Shown piece by piece: positions 33,944 through 47,100 of a stretch of 64,000 nucleotides of DNA. Positions within the stretch are counted from its first letter, which is position 1. Each line of letters opens with the position of its first letter. The stretch comes from Diplosphaera chodatii. Taxonomy: Eukaryota; Chlorophyta; Trebouxiophyceae; Prasiolales; Stichococcaceae. The position numbers and the translations under genes are program-made. The notes under the pieces were generated by a model that saw only the letters and a list, made by a program, of their open reading frames with translations, ran no database searches and was not told the DNA's origin. The stretch covers positions 682,001 through 746,000 of the forward strand of contig JAALGY010000001.1 in NCBI GenBank assembly GCA_032358165.1, read 5' to 3'.

Positions 33944-36493
33944 ATGGCGCAGGTCAGTTTGCAGAGGCTCTGATGCATGTCCATTGGTACTCGGCATTGC
34001 AGCGCATGTGACGGATCATGCATGACGCAGATAATTGCAATGTCAGCAGTCATTGTGGCGTCTACGTCACATGTACGTCAATCCATATGGCAGTGCTCTG
34101 CAGGCGCCGGGCGCCAAACGCAAGAAGTCTGGAAAGGGTGCTGGGGCAGGCGGCGGCAATGCAGTGGCATCAGCACAGCCCGCTGCTGGAAGACAGACCG
34201 TCACCTTGGCTACAGCCCAAGCTGACGAGCTAGTGGCAGCCGCTGCAGCGCCCACAAACACAGCAGCAGTCCGCGACGCTTCAGCCACAGGAGCAGCCGT
34301 CGGCACAGGCACCAAAGCAGCTGCCTCGCACAGCAAGGGCAAGAAACGAAAGTCCAACAGCACGGAGGCTGCAGCAAACACAGCAGCGCAGCCCGCAGAC
34401 GCAGCTGCGGTGCAGAGCAGGCTGGAGACGGCCGGCGTTGAGGTGGTTTCGGTGGCGGAGCTGCGGGCCGGCGAGGCAGGGGGTGCCAACGGCGCGGCGA
34501 ATGGCGAGGCGCCCTTCCGCAACAAGGAGAAGGTGCTGATGCTCACCTCGCGCGGCATCCCGCCCAGGTACCCACGGCAATGATGGACGACTCCCTCCCC
34601 TTGTTTGGTTGCGCTGCACCCTGAGGTCACTGCAGCACAATGCGACCGAGTATCACACCCAGCCTGCCTCACCGTGCCGCCAGGCGCCGGATACCTCAAG
34701 GAAAGATGCACAGCCGTTGCGCAACGTCCCTGCTGGTTTCCGCAGGCATAGGCACCTGATGCTGGACCTGGGGCAGCTGCTGCCGACGGCCAAGCGCGAT
34801 GCAAAGCTGGACACAAAGTCAGACCGCGCAGTCATCAATGAGGCGGCCGAGCTCAAGGTGGCTCCATGGATGTGTTGCCTTGTTGTGTTCCCGTTCCACA
34901 TGGTTGCAGGCATATAGTTGAGTGTTGTAGAGGTAGGCAACTGGTTTAGGACAACGCGCATTAGGGCAGTGCTCGTGTCAAGGGGCGAACGCCAATGGGA
35001 CCAATGGGCACTGGTTGAACACATGCAATCTGCATCAGCTACATGCAAGGCGTACTCAAGAGGCTGCCTGGGCTGCAGGGCTGCACATCGGCGATGTTCT
35101 TCGAGGCGCGCAAGCGCAAGGACTGCTACCTGTGGCTCAGCAAGGTGCCGTCCGGGCCCACCGCCAAGTTCCTCATCGTCAATGGTGCGCCTGCTATGTA
35201 ACCCCACATGTCGTTGCATGCTGCCCTGCACACGTGTCTTCATCGTAGGAGCTGGTCGGGTAAAGCTGTACTGCTGGACGCTGGCTGCATCCGCTCTGCA
35301 GTCCCAACAAGTTGATCACTAGGCCGATGTGATGTGTGCGCAGTCCACACCATGGCGGAGCTGAAGCTCAGCGGCAACCACCTCAAGGGCTCACGCCCCG
35401 TGCTCAGCTTCGACCAGGTCCGCTGTTCACGTTGCTGCCAGTCGGCGACCCCTCGTTGAGCCGCTGCGGATGGGTTCCAAAATATGTTGCTGTACATGGA
35501 CCACTGTGCGCAGTGAGATCCAGACGCTGCTGCAGTTGCTGCAATCGTTGCTGCTGCAGACGTTCGAGGAGGCGCCGCACTGGCAGCTGCTGAAGGAGGT
35601 GTTCACCCACGTGTTTGCGACGCCCAAGCGGCACCATCGCAGCAAGCCCTTCTTCGACCATGTCATTGCTTTCACCGTCGCCGATGGCCGGGTCTGGCTG
35701 CGCAACTACCAGGTAGGAGATTCTGCATCACTTGCCTGGAACAGATGCTGTCATCAAGCTCAGCAGACGGCACTGGGCATTGGTGGTTCAAATCCTAGGC
35801 ATGCTTTGGTCCAGGTTCATGGAAGGCTGCGTATGTGTGTGCATATGTGCAATAGACGAGCATGCTGCCAGACCATAAGGCTAGCAGGCTAAGTATGTGC
35901 TGGCCGGCAGGTGTGCCAGGCGAGTGAGAAGCCGCGGGCAGGCGCTGACGCGACCAGCCTGGTCGAGGTCGGCCCCCGCGCCTGCCTGAACCCCATCCTC
36001 ATCTTCTCTGGCGCCTTTGGCGGTGAGCTGTAACTAAACAGATAGTTTGCATGGGTTGGTAGTATGCAAGGTATGCAATGCAGACCTGTTGTCCGAGTGT
36101 CCTACAGCATTCAATCTAGTGCTTCACCGCCTGGATGGCACGATCTTGATGGCGACACTGCAATGCACAGGGCCTGTCATCTGGGAGAATCCCGACTACG
36201 TGTCACCCAATGACCTGCGTGCTGCAGAGAAGAAGCAGGTGCTGACACAGAACACAGATATGGATGCATCTGCGCCTCTGGGTTGTGCTGCATTGTGTAG
36301 TAACTGCAATCGCAGCACGGCATCAGTTTGCATCAGCGCCCTTTGTGAAGCACCTGCTTGATGTACGTAACCTGCAAACATGCAGGCAGCTGGCAAGTAC
36401 ATGGGCAAGATCAAGAAGAGGGCGGCTCGACGTGAGCATGTTATCAAGAATCGTATACCCAGGGACATGCTAGACGATGTCTTCCAGGCATGA
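33944..36493 (+). CDS. BRX1: Ribosome biogenesis protein BRX1 (Brix domain)
   Basis: Nucleolar assembly factor for the 60S subunit. Nine exons: 33944-33952 (ATG GCG CAG, donor GTCAGT), 34104-34567, 34746-34857, 35079-35184, 35344-35417, 35560-35712, 35911-36022, 36171-36238 and 36386-36493 (TGA), total 1,206 nt (401 aa). Brix motifs: RNKEKVLMLTSRGIPPR, LDTKSDRAVINEAAELK, MFFEARKRKDCYLWLSK, MAELKLSGNHLKGSRPVLSF, then SKPFFDHVIAFTVADGRVW, NPILIFSGAFGGPVIWENP and a basic C-terminal tail. The N-terminal 150 residues are Ala/Thr/Gly-rich with a nuclear-type basic patch (KGKKRKS). The domain is complete and all phases agree. Confidence 0.95.
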
Positions 36494-38188
36494 AGAGGCG
36501 CAGCATATTTTGTTAGCTATACTTGATACCCCACCGATGTTTGCTGTTGCGTGGCAGCATCAGAGAGGGGCAACCGACTGCAGACAGGTACAGCAATCGG
36601 GCTGAGGGATGTACCCAGATCTCAGATGTGGGAACGACAACCAACCATATGCTGACATAAATGCTGCTTATGCTTTTGAGAAGGAGCAATTAGTAGTCTA
36701 CAAGAGATTTTGGTACACAGTGGCAGACAGAGCAACAAACGTGCCTTGCTCTTGATCAGGCGCGGTCTGCATCTCCTGCATGTACCGAGTGCACAGCAAC
36801 AGGCAATGGGATCAGAGCCTATGAAGGTTGAGGGACACGACACCCGATCTGCGAATACAGCAAGGGACACGCTCACAAGTGACACAGGACTCTGTCCAAC
36901 AACGATTGCAAGGCATCGTCATTCATAACGGGGATCTCGTGAGGCACGGTACAGTAGGTTGAGGACTTGATGCTGCTGATGTACACATTACACTCGCACG
37001 CTCCTCAAATGAACAACAAAGCGTGACTGAGGAACACTCGGACCAGAGCAATACATGGCTGGATGACACAGCCTTGCCTCAATGACAACGTGCTCCAGGT
37101 TACTTTCTCAGCCTGTGCACCTGCACCTTCATGAAGACCACACCGCGTGCCACGACACACAGCCGAAGGAGAGCGATAGTCGTCAGCAACTGCACCGTGA
37201 TGCGGGCATGGCGCACCAACTCTGCCAACCGAAGCTGGCGGCTGGTGGACCATCTGCCCAACGTGTATGCGACGGAAGAACTGTGGCACAGCATGCCGCA
37301 AGAGCTCTGCTGCTGATGCAAGCTTGCTGCACAGGCTGGCTGGGGAGAGACAGCGGGCCCAGTGGGCCCCACAGCTGGGCGCCTGCTGCAACGGTGGCAG
37401 CTTGGTTGTCAGGGGCGCTAATGCGCACTTCCCAAGGTCGCAAGACTGACACCGCTATGTGAAGCACCCACTGAAGCTGAGCTGGTAACCCACATAGGGC
37501 TATCGGTATGACTGCATGATGGCGTGCAAACTCCTGCCACCCGCTAAAAACCCAACGGCTGGGGCGGCGCTGCATAGTTGCTGCTGCTCGCCGGGGATGG
37601 GACCACCTATCCTCAGTGTTTATGGAAACCACTTTGCATACATGCCAGACCGGGCGCGCTGATGGTTTCCAAAGCGCTGCGCTGCTGCCGGTCTGCGGCC
37701 CCGCGCCATTGGCTGCTGGGGATGGTGTGACGAAACCATAGCTGCTCGCCAGGAGCCCACACATCATTCGACCCCGGCGGCGCTTGCATGCATCGGCACT
37801 GCTGACCAGTGCCGGCTGCTGTTAGCTCATCGACAGAGCTGTCTGTGAGAAAACGGGCGCCAGCCGCTGAGCTGGGTCCAGACGCCTGGCGCGTCTGCCG
37901 CCGGCTAGTGCCGGTCCGCGCAGCAAAGTCTCCCGGACGTCCGAAGGCAGGCATCAAGAACACTGGCTGCCGAGCTGGTGGGAACATCTCAGAAGCTGGC
38001 AGCGAGGCGCGCGGCCCGCTGGAAGTCGACGCCCGGGGGCGCAAAGCCACTGTTGGGCGCTGGGGTGCCGACCTGCACAAGCAGGAGCAGCCGCATGTCA
38101 GGGAATGTCTGATGCACTCTGCACTGCTGGACGCCTGCAGCGCAAAGCGCATAGTGCTGCTGGTGTTGAAACATACCGAGCACGCCAT
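36494..38188. other. Intergenic with an open frame abutting the GUCD1 stop
   Basis: No gene assigned. On the minus strand the 191 codons at 38188-37613 are open in exactly the frame that the GUCD1-like gene leaves at its TGA, and begin with ATG. A weak exon-like series at about 37560-37100 (a stretch with WQEFARHHAVIPIALCG, then LRLAELVRHARITVQLL) may mark a small membrane protein but could not be joined in phase. Confidence 0.3.
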
Positions 38189-39332
38189 TCAGTGGTCGAA
38201 ATTGTCAGCACTCAAATCACTCACCAGGATGATATCCTCGTCAGTACCAAAGGAGCGGCGTGCTGCTTCCAGCACTGCTGCGGGCACCGTGAGGTGCTCC
38301 GCCTCGGCTGCAGGGTCCCTGACCTCATAGCTATCACTGCTGGCGCAGTAGGCAACGACCACGATGTAGTGGCCTGCGATGCACAGGCTTACTGATATTA
38401 GGCAACACTCGAGCATGCTGTATTAATAAGGAGCAAGTACATTCACATATGGTCAGTGCTGATTAGCAGCACTGCTCCACTCAGCTGTGCACAGCAATGT
38501 AAGCATCCAGTGAGACAAGAAGCACTCTGCACGCACCAACATAGGCGGGCTCGCCCGATGTGTGCAGGTAGGCGGCCGCGGCGTCTGGGCCGCCCCACAG
38601 GGCGGCCGCAGCGCCGGCGGCGCCGCAGTAGCCGCCCAGGCCCAGCTTGATCTTGTCCACCAGCGCGATGGCCAGGTAGCGCCCGGACCCCAGCGCCTCC
38701 TTCACCTCGAGCCCGTCCAGGGAGCGCTTGTGCACTGGGATGCCCGCCAGCGGGGCGTCATTGAACAGCTGCTGCACGCGGGCCTCGTCCTCGGGCATGT
38801 TCTCCGCGTAGAAGGCCTCGGAGCTGAAGGCGGGGTTGGCGCCGAGCGTGATGGTGCAGAACACCACCTCCATGCCAAAGCGCCGCAGCAGGTGCGCCAG
38901 GTCGATGGTCCAGATGCTGGTAGTTGGGCAGTACTGCCGCAGAGTAGCTAGGTCCATGCAAGCAGCATTTGGCGCCGCGGCTTTCAGCACCATCAGAACG
39001 CAGGCAAGGCCGCAGTCCCAGTTGAACGCCTGCCGCACATGCGGCACCTTGGTGGCGGGCTGGCTGCTGGGGTAGGGTGTGAGTTGCCCAGGTGCGCAAG
39101 GCTTGCGTCCGCAACCGTCGCCGGCCAGCAGCGGCAGCAGTGGGGCAAGGCCGCTGCTTGAACATTTGCTGCTGAACAGTGCCTGGCGGACCAGGTCTTG
39201 GGTCTTGAAGAAAGCGCCGCTGCCGCTGCTGAGCAGGTCGCGCAGCGGGAAAGGGTCTTGGGACAGCAGCCCAGAGAGGCGCTGCGGCGCAAGCGCTGTT
39301 GGCTGCGCAAAGGCTGTGCCAGCGGGGCACAT
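38189..39332 (-). CDS. GUCD1: GUCD1 / plant guanylyl-cyclase-like domain protein (PF09778 type)
   Basis: Member of the papain-fold-like family named after plant GC1; the cyclase activity of the family is disputed, so I claim only the fold. Two exons: 39332-38537 and 38373-38189 (TGA), 326 aa. Motifs seen are KVPHVRQAFNWDCGLACVLM with the conserved Cys, TTSIWTIDLAHLLRRFGMEV, then TLGANPAFSSEAFY, and GRYLAIALVDKIKLGL. Across the junction comes GHYIVVVAYCASSDSYEVRD with the conserved His, then RRSFGTDEDIILVSDLS. The ATG at 39332 is the first in frame; an acceptor-like AG at about 39378 would allow an upstream exon. About 85 N-terminal residues precede the domain. Confidence 0.85.
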
Positions 39333-41121
39333 GCTGCTTGGGGCCCGGAGGCTGGGGAGCAACGGCAGAGCCGCCGCTGCTTAGGCCTGCACCAGTTTTG
39401 GTGATGCCGAGCACGTCAGCGCCTCCCCAAGCAAGCACAGCTGCTGCATGACAGCTGGCCATGCATGCAGGGGCTGAGCTGCGCATGTATACACTGCGCA
39501 ACCCATGCTGCCCCTTGCGCATGCATGAGTTGTCACATGAGGTGTCATCCCACAGGCAGCTGCTGTGGCATGACACCATGCAGCTGCCACTCGCATGCAA
39601 GCTGCCCCCTGGTCGGTACCTGCACATGCCGCTGACACCTCAACCCCGACAGCTGCCACAATATACAGCCAAACGGTGGGATGCAGACCTGCATGGTGTA
39701 GTGACCGCCATGTACGGCCACTGCTGCCACACGAAATTCGACATCTGGATACGGAATGTCCAGTACTGGAGGGGAAATCAAGTGCAGCAGAGGCAGGCGC
39801 AGCAGCGGCTGTTTCGTGATGGTCTGCCACCTGCGTTGCAAGTACGACACCAGTCAGCACAGCTTGCCCAGAACCCTGCTTGTGGCGGAGAACCACCGCA
39901 GGCAATGGTGACCACCAAGTGACTTTGGGCTCCAACATGACAACCAAAAGATGACATCAGCTGGACCACACCTCTTGCTGTCGCGCATGCTGACTCCGGT
40001 AGGCGGCATGCAGACGGCGCGTGTATTGTTGTTGGAAGTGAGGAAGGCGCAAAAATTGTTGGCGGCAGCGGGTGACTTCATGCTTGCTCGCTGGTGTATC
40101 GCTAATGTTGCCGGCCTTGCTGGTGATGATGACGGTCTGTGAACCTGCAAGCCCAGCGAGGATGCAGCTCAGTGTGACTGTGCAGGAGAGCGTCCTCTGA
40201 GCACAAGCGCAAGCCCAAACCTCATGACATCCAGCACAGACCTGACCGCCTGGACAACGCTGCCCCTTTCAGAGTGCAAGCCTGCGCACCCCTTTACGGC
40301 TACGCATGCTGAAATATGAAGAAACAACCCGGCAATCAAGCAGGCAACCGTGAGGGTTGCGCTGGTGGGGTCAACCGCGTGGTATAACAGGCCAGGCACT
40401 CGCCGGGCCAGAAGCAACCGCAGCTCCACATGTAAGCGGGACTGCCGGCCGCATCGGTGTCTCAAGTGTCAGGCAGCGCGTACAAACAGCTGCCGTGCTG
40501 CCAGTCGCTGCCAGAGAACGTGCTGCTGGCCGTTCACGTGAGTCCCAACGTCAGGAACCGCCAATCCCTAGGAGCACTCTGCGGCGGCCCGGAACACCCG
40601 CACAGCAACCCAGCGCCAGGACATGCACAGCCGCGTCGGCGCTGGCCCTCGAGACACCGCCTCACGCAGCTGCACGCCGTCACGCAGTCGGGGGAAACAG
40701 GCCGCTCACCCGCCGTCGTAAGGAGCTGGGGAGCCGGAAAACACCGCTGCACAGGGCAGCAAGCGCTCGCCGAAGTTCGCCGGGGCACCGGGGCGCAGGG
40801 GGGCAGCGTGCGGGGGCTATTGGCATGGCCTTCGCCCAGCTTCGTGGAGTAGCTCACCCGCGCACAATACCCCACAAAGCCCTGTCTAGGGGCCCGTAAA
40901 GCTACGTTACCTCTCACCTTGTGTTGTGCACGGCTCAAACGTGCCGCGAAGTCCGAAGAGCGGTCAACCATGTGCACTTGATACAAGTGTAATAATATTT
41001 TTCCCAGGTGCAAGTATTATCTGTATCAACTGGCGCATCCAGTGCGCCGAAAACTCTCTGCCTGGACAGCATGTTGATCCCACACTTGTGAAGGACAGGA
41101 CAGATTGCCGATCGAAGCAGC
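39333..41121. other. About 1.8 kb without a supported gene
   Basis: Lies between the divergent GUCD1-like and KEA genes. A 180-codon Arg/Ala-rich open frame at 40357-40899 has no domain. An AT-rich patch with ATAATATTTTT occurs at about 40990-41003, some 120 bp before the KEA start codon. Confidence 0.35.
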
Positions 41122-44100
41122 ATGGCGCCAGCTGCAGTCTGGACGTCATGTCCAACATACAAGCAGCCGACTGCAGCCCAGACGGATCACCGAGCAGCAT
41201 GTGCGCCCAGGCTTGCTGCTGGCCCTCTGCGCTGCCGGGTGTCCCAACCTGTGCAGAAAAGCCAGCGCTCCATGCAGCCCGCAGGCCCCGTCATGCGCCT
41301 CAGGTACCCTGTGCACATTTCTTTGATGTGATGCATCGCACAACGCATGCAGTTTTGCAACATGCTGCGCGACATTGAATGGCCATCCCTGTGACACCTC
41401 ACGAGCTGCTCGGTGCTGGGAAGCCTCTATCCATGGGTCGATTTGATGGCAGGCCTGCCTGACTTAATCGCATGCTGTCGCGACATATCGGCATGTATGT
41501 CACAGGCCCTGCCGTGCCACCATCAGCATGGATGAGTCAGGGCCGCCCAGTGAACCACGCACAACGCTGGCCACCATCGACGACGTGAGGCCATGTTGAG
41601 CGATGCGTAGGAAGCCTGTGACTGGTCTGGAAAGTGCATCATCTGCCTGCTCGTCGAAGCAGCTATACAATGCAGCACCTACATGGATGCAGCTCCAGGG
41701 TGTCACCAAATGATACCATGTTGATTCTGTCGTTGGCTCCCGCCCCCAGGATGACCTGAACTGTGAGGATGCGGACTTGCTGGAGGAGCTGGCGCCGCTG
41801 AAGGATGCCCTAGAGCGTGCTGTGCACCGGAAAAATGAGGCGGAGCACCTCAAGGATCAGCTTGAGGAGGAGGTATGATGGCAAAGGCATTACACCGTTA
41901 CGTCTGTGGCTGCTGACATGCTGTGATTTGCCCGTGTATTACATTGCCCGTCAGAGGGTGCTCGTGTGGCAGCCGCCCTGCAAGCTGGGGTACACAGCCT
42001 ACACAGTAAGCGTGGGGCACAATGCCTTCAGTATGCTGCCATGATGCGGATTGATGGAAATTGGCTTCACCTTCGGTGACAGGCACAACACGTCGCAGAG
42101 GCAGCCATTGAAGAGCGCAATGCAGCTCGCAAGGCGCGGAAGCGTGCCGATGAGGCCATCGCAGACTCTGAAGCAGCGACGTTCAAGCGTGAGCAGCTGG
42201 AGGCCCGGGTGGCGGATCTGCGCCGGGCACTGACAGCACAGGAGGCCGAGGAGACGACCGTCTCAAGTGAGTTGTGTGTTGAGATGTCTGCATAGTTAAC
42301 GGTCACTTTGAGCATTGGCTCAGGTGTTGACCTGCGGTGCAACACTGGCAATGTGGCAGGATTTGTTTGGGGTGCTCACCAAGATATTTGAGGGCTTGGG
42401 GACTGGTGCTGTGCAGAGCCGCACAAAAAGCACACCACCCTTGCTGTTGGTGATCGACTTGCTTCGCACATGCAGGTGTAGAAGCCTCCTCCGCTCGAGG
42501 GTCGGCGGCTGAGACAGATGCCAGCACAGTAGACGACGATCTGGAGGGGCAGCTGTGGCAACAGCAGCAGGCCCTTGAGGAGGTTGCAAAGCGCGCTGAT
42601 GTGCTTCGAGAAAAGGTACACCAAATGCAGAACAACCAGCTTTTCGTGAAGCCGCTGGCCCCGCTGCACCGTACACAGTAGTGGCCATATTGCTGAATAC
42701 AGCCCGACAAAATCCGCACTGTGTCTGTGTAGGGTGTGGTGTGCAGCATCAAGTCCAGTTTGCGGTCAATATGCAACAGTGGGACTTCAACTGCGCAGAT
42801 GGATGCTTTGCAAGCACGCGCAAGGGCGGCGGAGGTGTCAGCGGACAGGGCCGAGCAGACCGCCGCCGTCGCGATGCAGCGGGCCGGCGGGGCGGTGCGC
42901 GACGAGATGGAGGCGGCCGCCGTGGTGAAGGAGACGCAGCACGCGCTCGCAAAGGCTCTGCAGGAGCTGCGGTGCCTTGGGCCGACGGAGGATGAGCTGG
43001 CGCAGGGTGCAGCACAGTGAGTCTGGCACAGAACACCTCAGTGTCGTTGGGGCAAGAGGACGTGACTGTAACACTCACCATCGGGGTGGCACGGCAGTCC
43101 CACGCGGTGTGCTGGGTGTACATACACAGCTGCTGCAGGGCAATAGAGGCGGACATGCAGCTGATGGCAACAAGTCTTTGCCTGGGCTGCATGCATGCAA
43201 GCAGCAGGGTGTGAGACCATACAAACTAGTGTCAGCAATGCAGGAAGGCGGAGCGAATTGCGGAGCAGGTGGAGCAAGCACTCGACCTCGAGCCGCAATC
43301 ACTGACGGCTCCACCCGTATCTCCTGGGAAGAAGGCCACGAATGGCGCGCCTTCAGTGGCAGTCACCGCCTCAGTTGACGGAGATGTGCTTGCACCGCTG
43401 CGGCCACCGTCGAGCCCTGTGATCGCCGGCACCGCTAAGGCAGCAGTGAGGCTTCTGCTGCCTGATGACTGTCTCTGTGCTGGCCTCACAACAGTCCAAG
43501 CCCAGCACACCCATTGCAGAAGGCCATACCACTACCAGCATCTCCGAATCGGCTGTCCGCGAGCTATCAAATTCCCAATGCTGCACCAGCCAATGTCACG
43601 ACTGACTATGTTCTAACCACAAGCCTCGGGTGGCTGCAGGCCGACAGCAGTAAGCAGGTGCTCAGGGTCAAGGATACGGCGCCAGCAAAAGGCAAGGAAG
43701 CCTCGCCTGCCCTCACATCGTATGATGAGTGGAGCGAGCAACAGAAGCAGCCGCCATTCTGGAAGCGGTGCGCAACTCAGATTTGATCAGCATGGTCAGG
43801 CTGGGAACGAGACCATTGGCCAGTGCAAAAGCAAGTGGGGCTGACGCGGCATGTTTACAACTGGAATGTGACGCCACAGGCACAAGAAGGCGCTGGCACT
43901 TGGCACATTGCTCACCTGTTTGGCGGTGTACGGCTTCTTGCACACTCCCTATGGCGCCAGCTCACGGGCAGCCATTGTTGGGGTTGGCCAATACATTGAA
44001 AAGGTACAAAATCATGTCCTCCGGAGGGCTGCCTGCGATTCTCTGGTGTAGATGTTGCTGTCAACATGGCAGGGGGTGCAGGCTGGAGACCTCAACTGCT

Positions 44101-47100
44101 GACCCATCACATGCGTGCTGTTGCGCTGTGCAGCTGCAGCTGATGGCGAAGACGATGCTCTCCAAGATCCCGCTGCCGGCCACGCTTGCGCACGAGCAGG
44201 GACTGCTGGAAACCATCTGGCTGCTATTCACCAGCGTACTGGTGGTGCCAGCGGTGTGCAAAGTGCCGGGCGGCAGCCCTGTGCTGGGTTTCCTTGCCGG
44301 TGGCGCTCTGATCGGACCCCATGCCTTGGGTGAGTCGTGCGAAGTCATGATTGCTGCGCCATATCTTAGAGGTGCCCGGCAATGCAGGGGAGCGCCGTGG
44401 CCGCGGGCCCTGTGTCGGGCGCATGGCAAGTGGCTCATCGCTCTGCTGGGAGCAGATATTTCCTGCCGAACATGTGTGCAAGCATGCAAATGCTGCGCAT
44501 GTTGCGATTTGCTCTGAGACCTTGCTGTGAACCCCGCACTACCCTGTCCCGCCGACAGGCATCGTGCGCGATGTGGAAGGCGTCCGGCACTTGGCAGAGC
44601 TCGGTGTCGTGTTCCTACTGTTCAACATCGGCCTGGAGCTGTCGCTGGAGCGGCTGCGCTCGATGCAGAAGTTCGTGTTTGGCCTCGGCGGCCTGCAGGT
44701 ACGTCACAGACGAGATGTTGCTGTACTTGGCCTGATTGTCTTACGAGATGCAGCTTGCAGAACCATGATAACGTCGGAGCTCAGGTCACCATCTGCAACC
44801 CGGGCATCGTGCGCTGTTGTCTCAGGTGCTGGTCAGCACGGCGGTCATCGCGGCGAGCGTTACAGCACTGGCGGCGGTGCACGGGCCCGGAGCCATCATC
44901 CTGGGCGGCGGCTTGGCGCTGTCGTCCACAGCCGTCGCCATGCAGGTGCTTTCCTCGCTGTCGTCAGCGCGTCGTGCAGCACGGAAGCGGCGGCGGCTGC
45001 GTCTCGTCATGCTGCACCTGCGGAGATGCTGTGTGCACGCTCGGGTGACGTGGACGGGCTGTGTTGCAGGTGCTGGCAGATCGCGGCGAGACTGGCTCGA
45101 GGCATGGCCGTGCTGCTTTCTCGATCCTGCTGTTCCAGGTGAGAGTCGATGGAAGGAGGTGCACCCACCCCGTGCCATCCTGCAGAGCTGTGCAGCGAGG
45201 GGCTCATCACTACCGCATGCATGTACACGGTGCAGTCATGTTGCCAGTGTCTGATGCTGATGAGCGTTGCTTGACGCAGGATCTGGCAGTTGTGGTGCTC
45301 CTGATGCTCATCCCGCTGCTGGCGCCAAAGGAGGGCGCAGCTGTCGGCTTCGCCACCATCTCCAAGGCCCTTGGGTGCGACCATCTTCACTGGCATGTGT
45401 GTCGAAAGCAATGGGCAACCAGCCTGACCTCCACCTGACATGCTATTGCTAAAGGATATGCAGCCTACGGCCACACTGCTTGCAGCTGGTACCAGGCACC
45501 AGGGCTCCGCAGCAGAGCACTGGCACGGCAGATGACGTATCCGTTGTGCGGGGCGTGCGGCTGACTGCGTTCTTTCCTGACTGCTCCAGGGTGGCCGGGA
45601 TCAAGGCGGTGCTGTGCATCGGCGGCATCACCGCGGGCGGGCGGCTGGTGGTGCGGCCCCTGTACCGCCGCATCAGCGCGCTCAACAACAGCGACGTGTT
45701 CGCTGCCACCACGCTGCTGGTGGTGCTGGGCACCTCGGTGCTGACGCAGGCCGCCGGGCTGTCCCTCGCGCTGGGCGCGTTCCTGGTGCGCCCTCTGACA
45801 TGCATTCTGGTCTCGATGTAACCGCGTTTTCATCAAGTGCCTGCGGTGCAGCCTTGCTGCACACAACGGCCCACATGCAGTCTGTCATGCCTTCAGAGGT
45901 CGATGACTGCAGTGCAGACGTGTGTGCTGTAGAGACTGCGAAGCAAGAGGATGCAAAGTGCGATACATTGGCATGGTGCAGGCAGGCCTGCTGCTGGCGG
46001 AGACGGAGTATGTGAAGCAGGTGGAGAGCGACATCGCCAGCTACAAGGGCCTGCTCATGGGCCTGTTCTTCATGACGGTGTGCACGCAGCCATTGAGGGG
46101 TGCCACCTGCTCATGCTGCGCAGTTGCTGTGGCCTGCTGTGTGCTGCGCCTGACTCTATGACAGGTTCGCTTCACTCTTTTCGTTTGTCGGCGAAGGTGG
46201 GCATGGAGATCAGCGTGGGGTTGTTCTTCGCTCGCTACAAAACCGTCATCTCTGCTATGGCGCTCCTCATCGTTGGCAAGGTCAGCATCTCTTCAGGACG
46301 GTTCCATTGACATGCTCACAATTGAACTGCGCTGTAGCAGCTGGTGGTGCAGGCTGCTAACACTTGCAGCTGCCATCAGTGGCGAGCGTCTGCGGCACTA
46401 TCCCCGCCACCCCACAGGCATGCATAACCATAGTCCTGCAATCCGCCCCACAGGTTGGCGTCATGGCTGCGGTCGGCCCACTGTTCGGCATCACCCGGAT
46501 GCAGTCCATCCGCGCCGGCATGCTGCTGGCGGCTGGTGGAGAGTTTGCCTTTGTAGCCTTCGGTGAGAGCCTTTGTTTGCGGGGTCCCGTCCTGTCATGC
46601 GCATCTATCAAGACATCATGCAGTTTGCTCGACATCATATTTGGCAGCAAGGAAGCTCTCTACACCTGTCGTCATGGTTCGTCGTGTTGCACACATGCCC
46701 ATATGCGTCCGTTGGCATGTCTCGCAGCTTTCCCAATACACCAGTGCTCCAGCTGCCGCAGAGGCGTAGCCTCGATGCCCCTCTCAGACCCTAATGCGCA
46801 TGATCTTATGGGAAGGTGGGCCCGACTGACAAATGTGTGTGCCCCTACCGCAGGCGAGGCGATCACACACAACATCCTGCAGCCGGAGTTGGTGCGCATC
46901 CTGTTCCTGGTGGTGGCGCTGTCGATGGCGCTGACGCCCTTCCTCGCCGAGGGCGGCGCCAAGCTGTCCAAGGCCTTCGACAAGGGCGACATGAAGGTGG
47001 GCAGGGCCGCTGGACGTCCCCTGCCTGTTGTCCCCGGGACACCCTCAGCGAAACCCAGCCCGCTTCAGCACACAGCGTCGCGCTGCCGGATGGAGCGTCA

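Noticed and set aside
35780..35800. GGTTCAAATCC, like a tRNA B box
   Set aside because: No A box, acceptor stem or anticodon arm can be folded around it; it lies in a BRX1 intron.
37100..37560. Possible small HIG1-like mitochondrial protein on the minus strand
   Set aside because: Two segments loosely recall the HIG1 pattern, but they could not be spliced in phase and lack the defining motif.
40357..40899. 180-codon plus-strand frame
   Set aside because: Arg/Ala/Pro-rich with no motif, no plausible splice partners and an alternative overlapping frame of similar length; likely upstream region of KEA.
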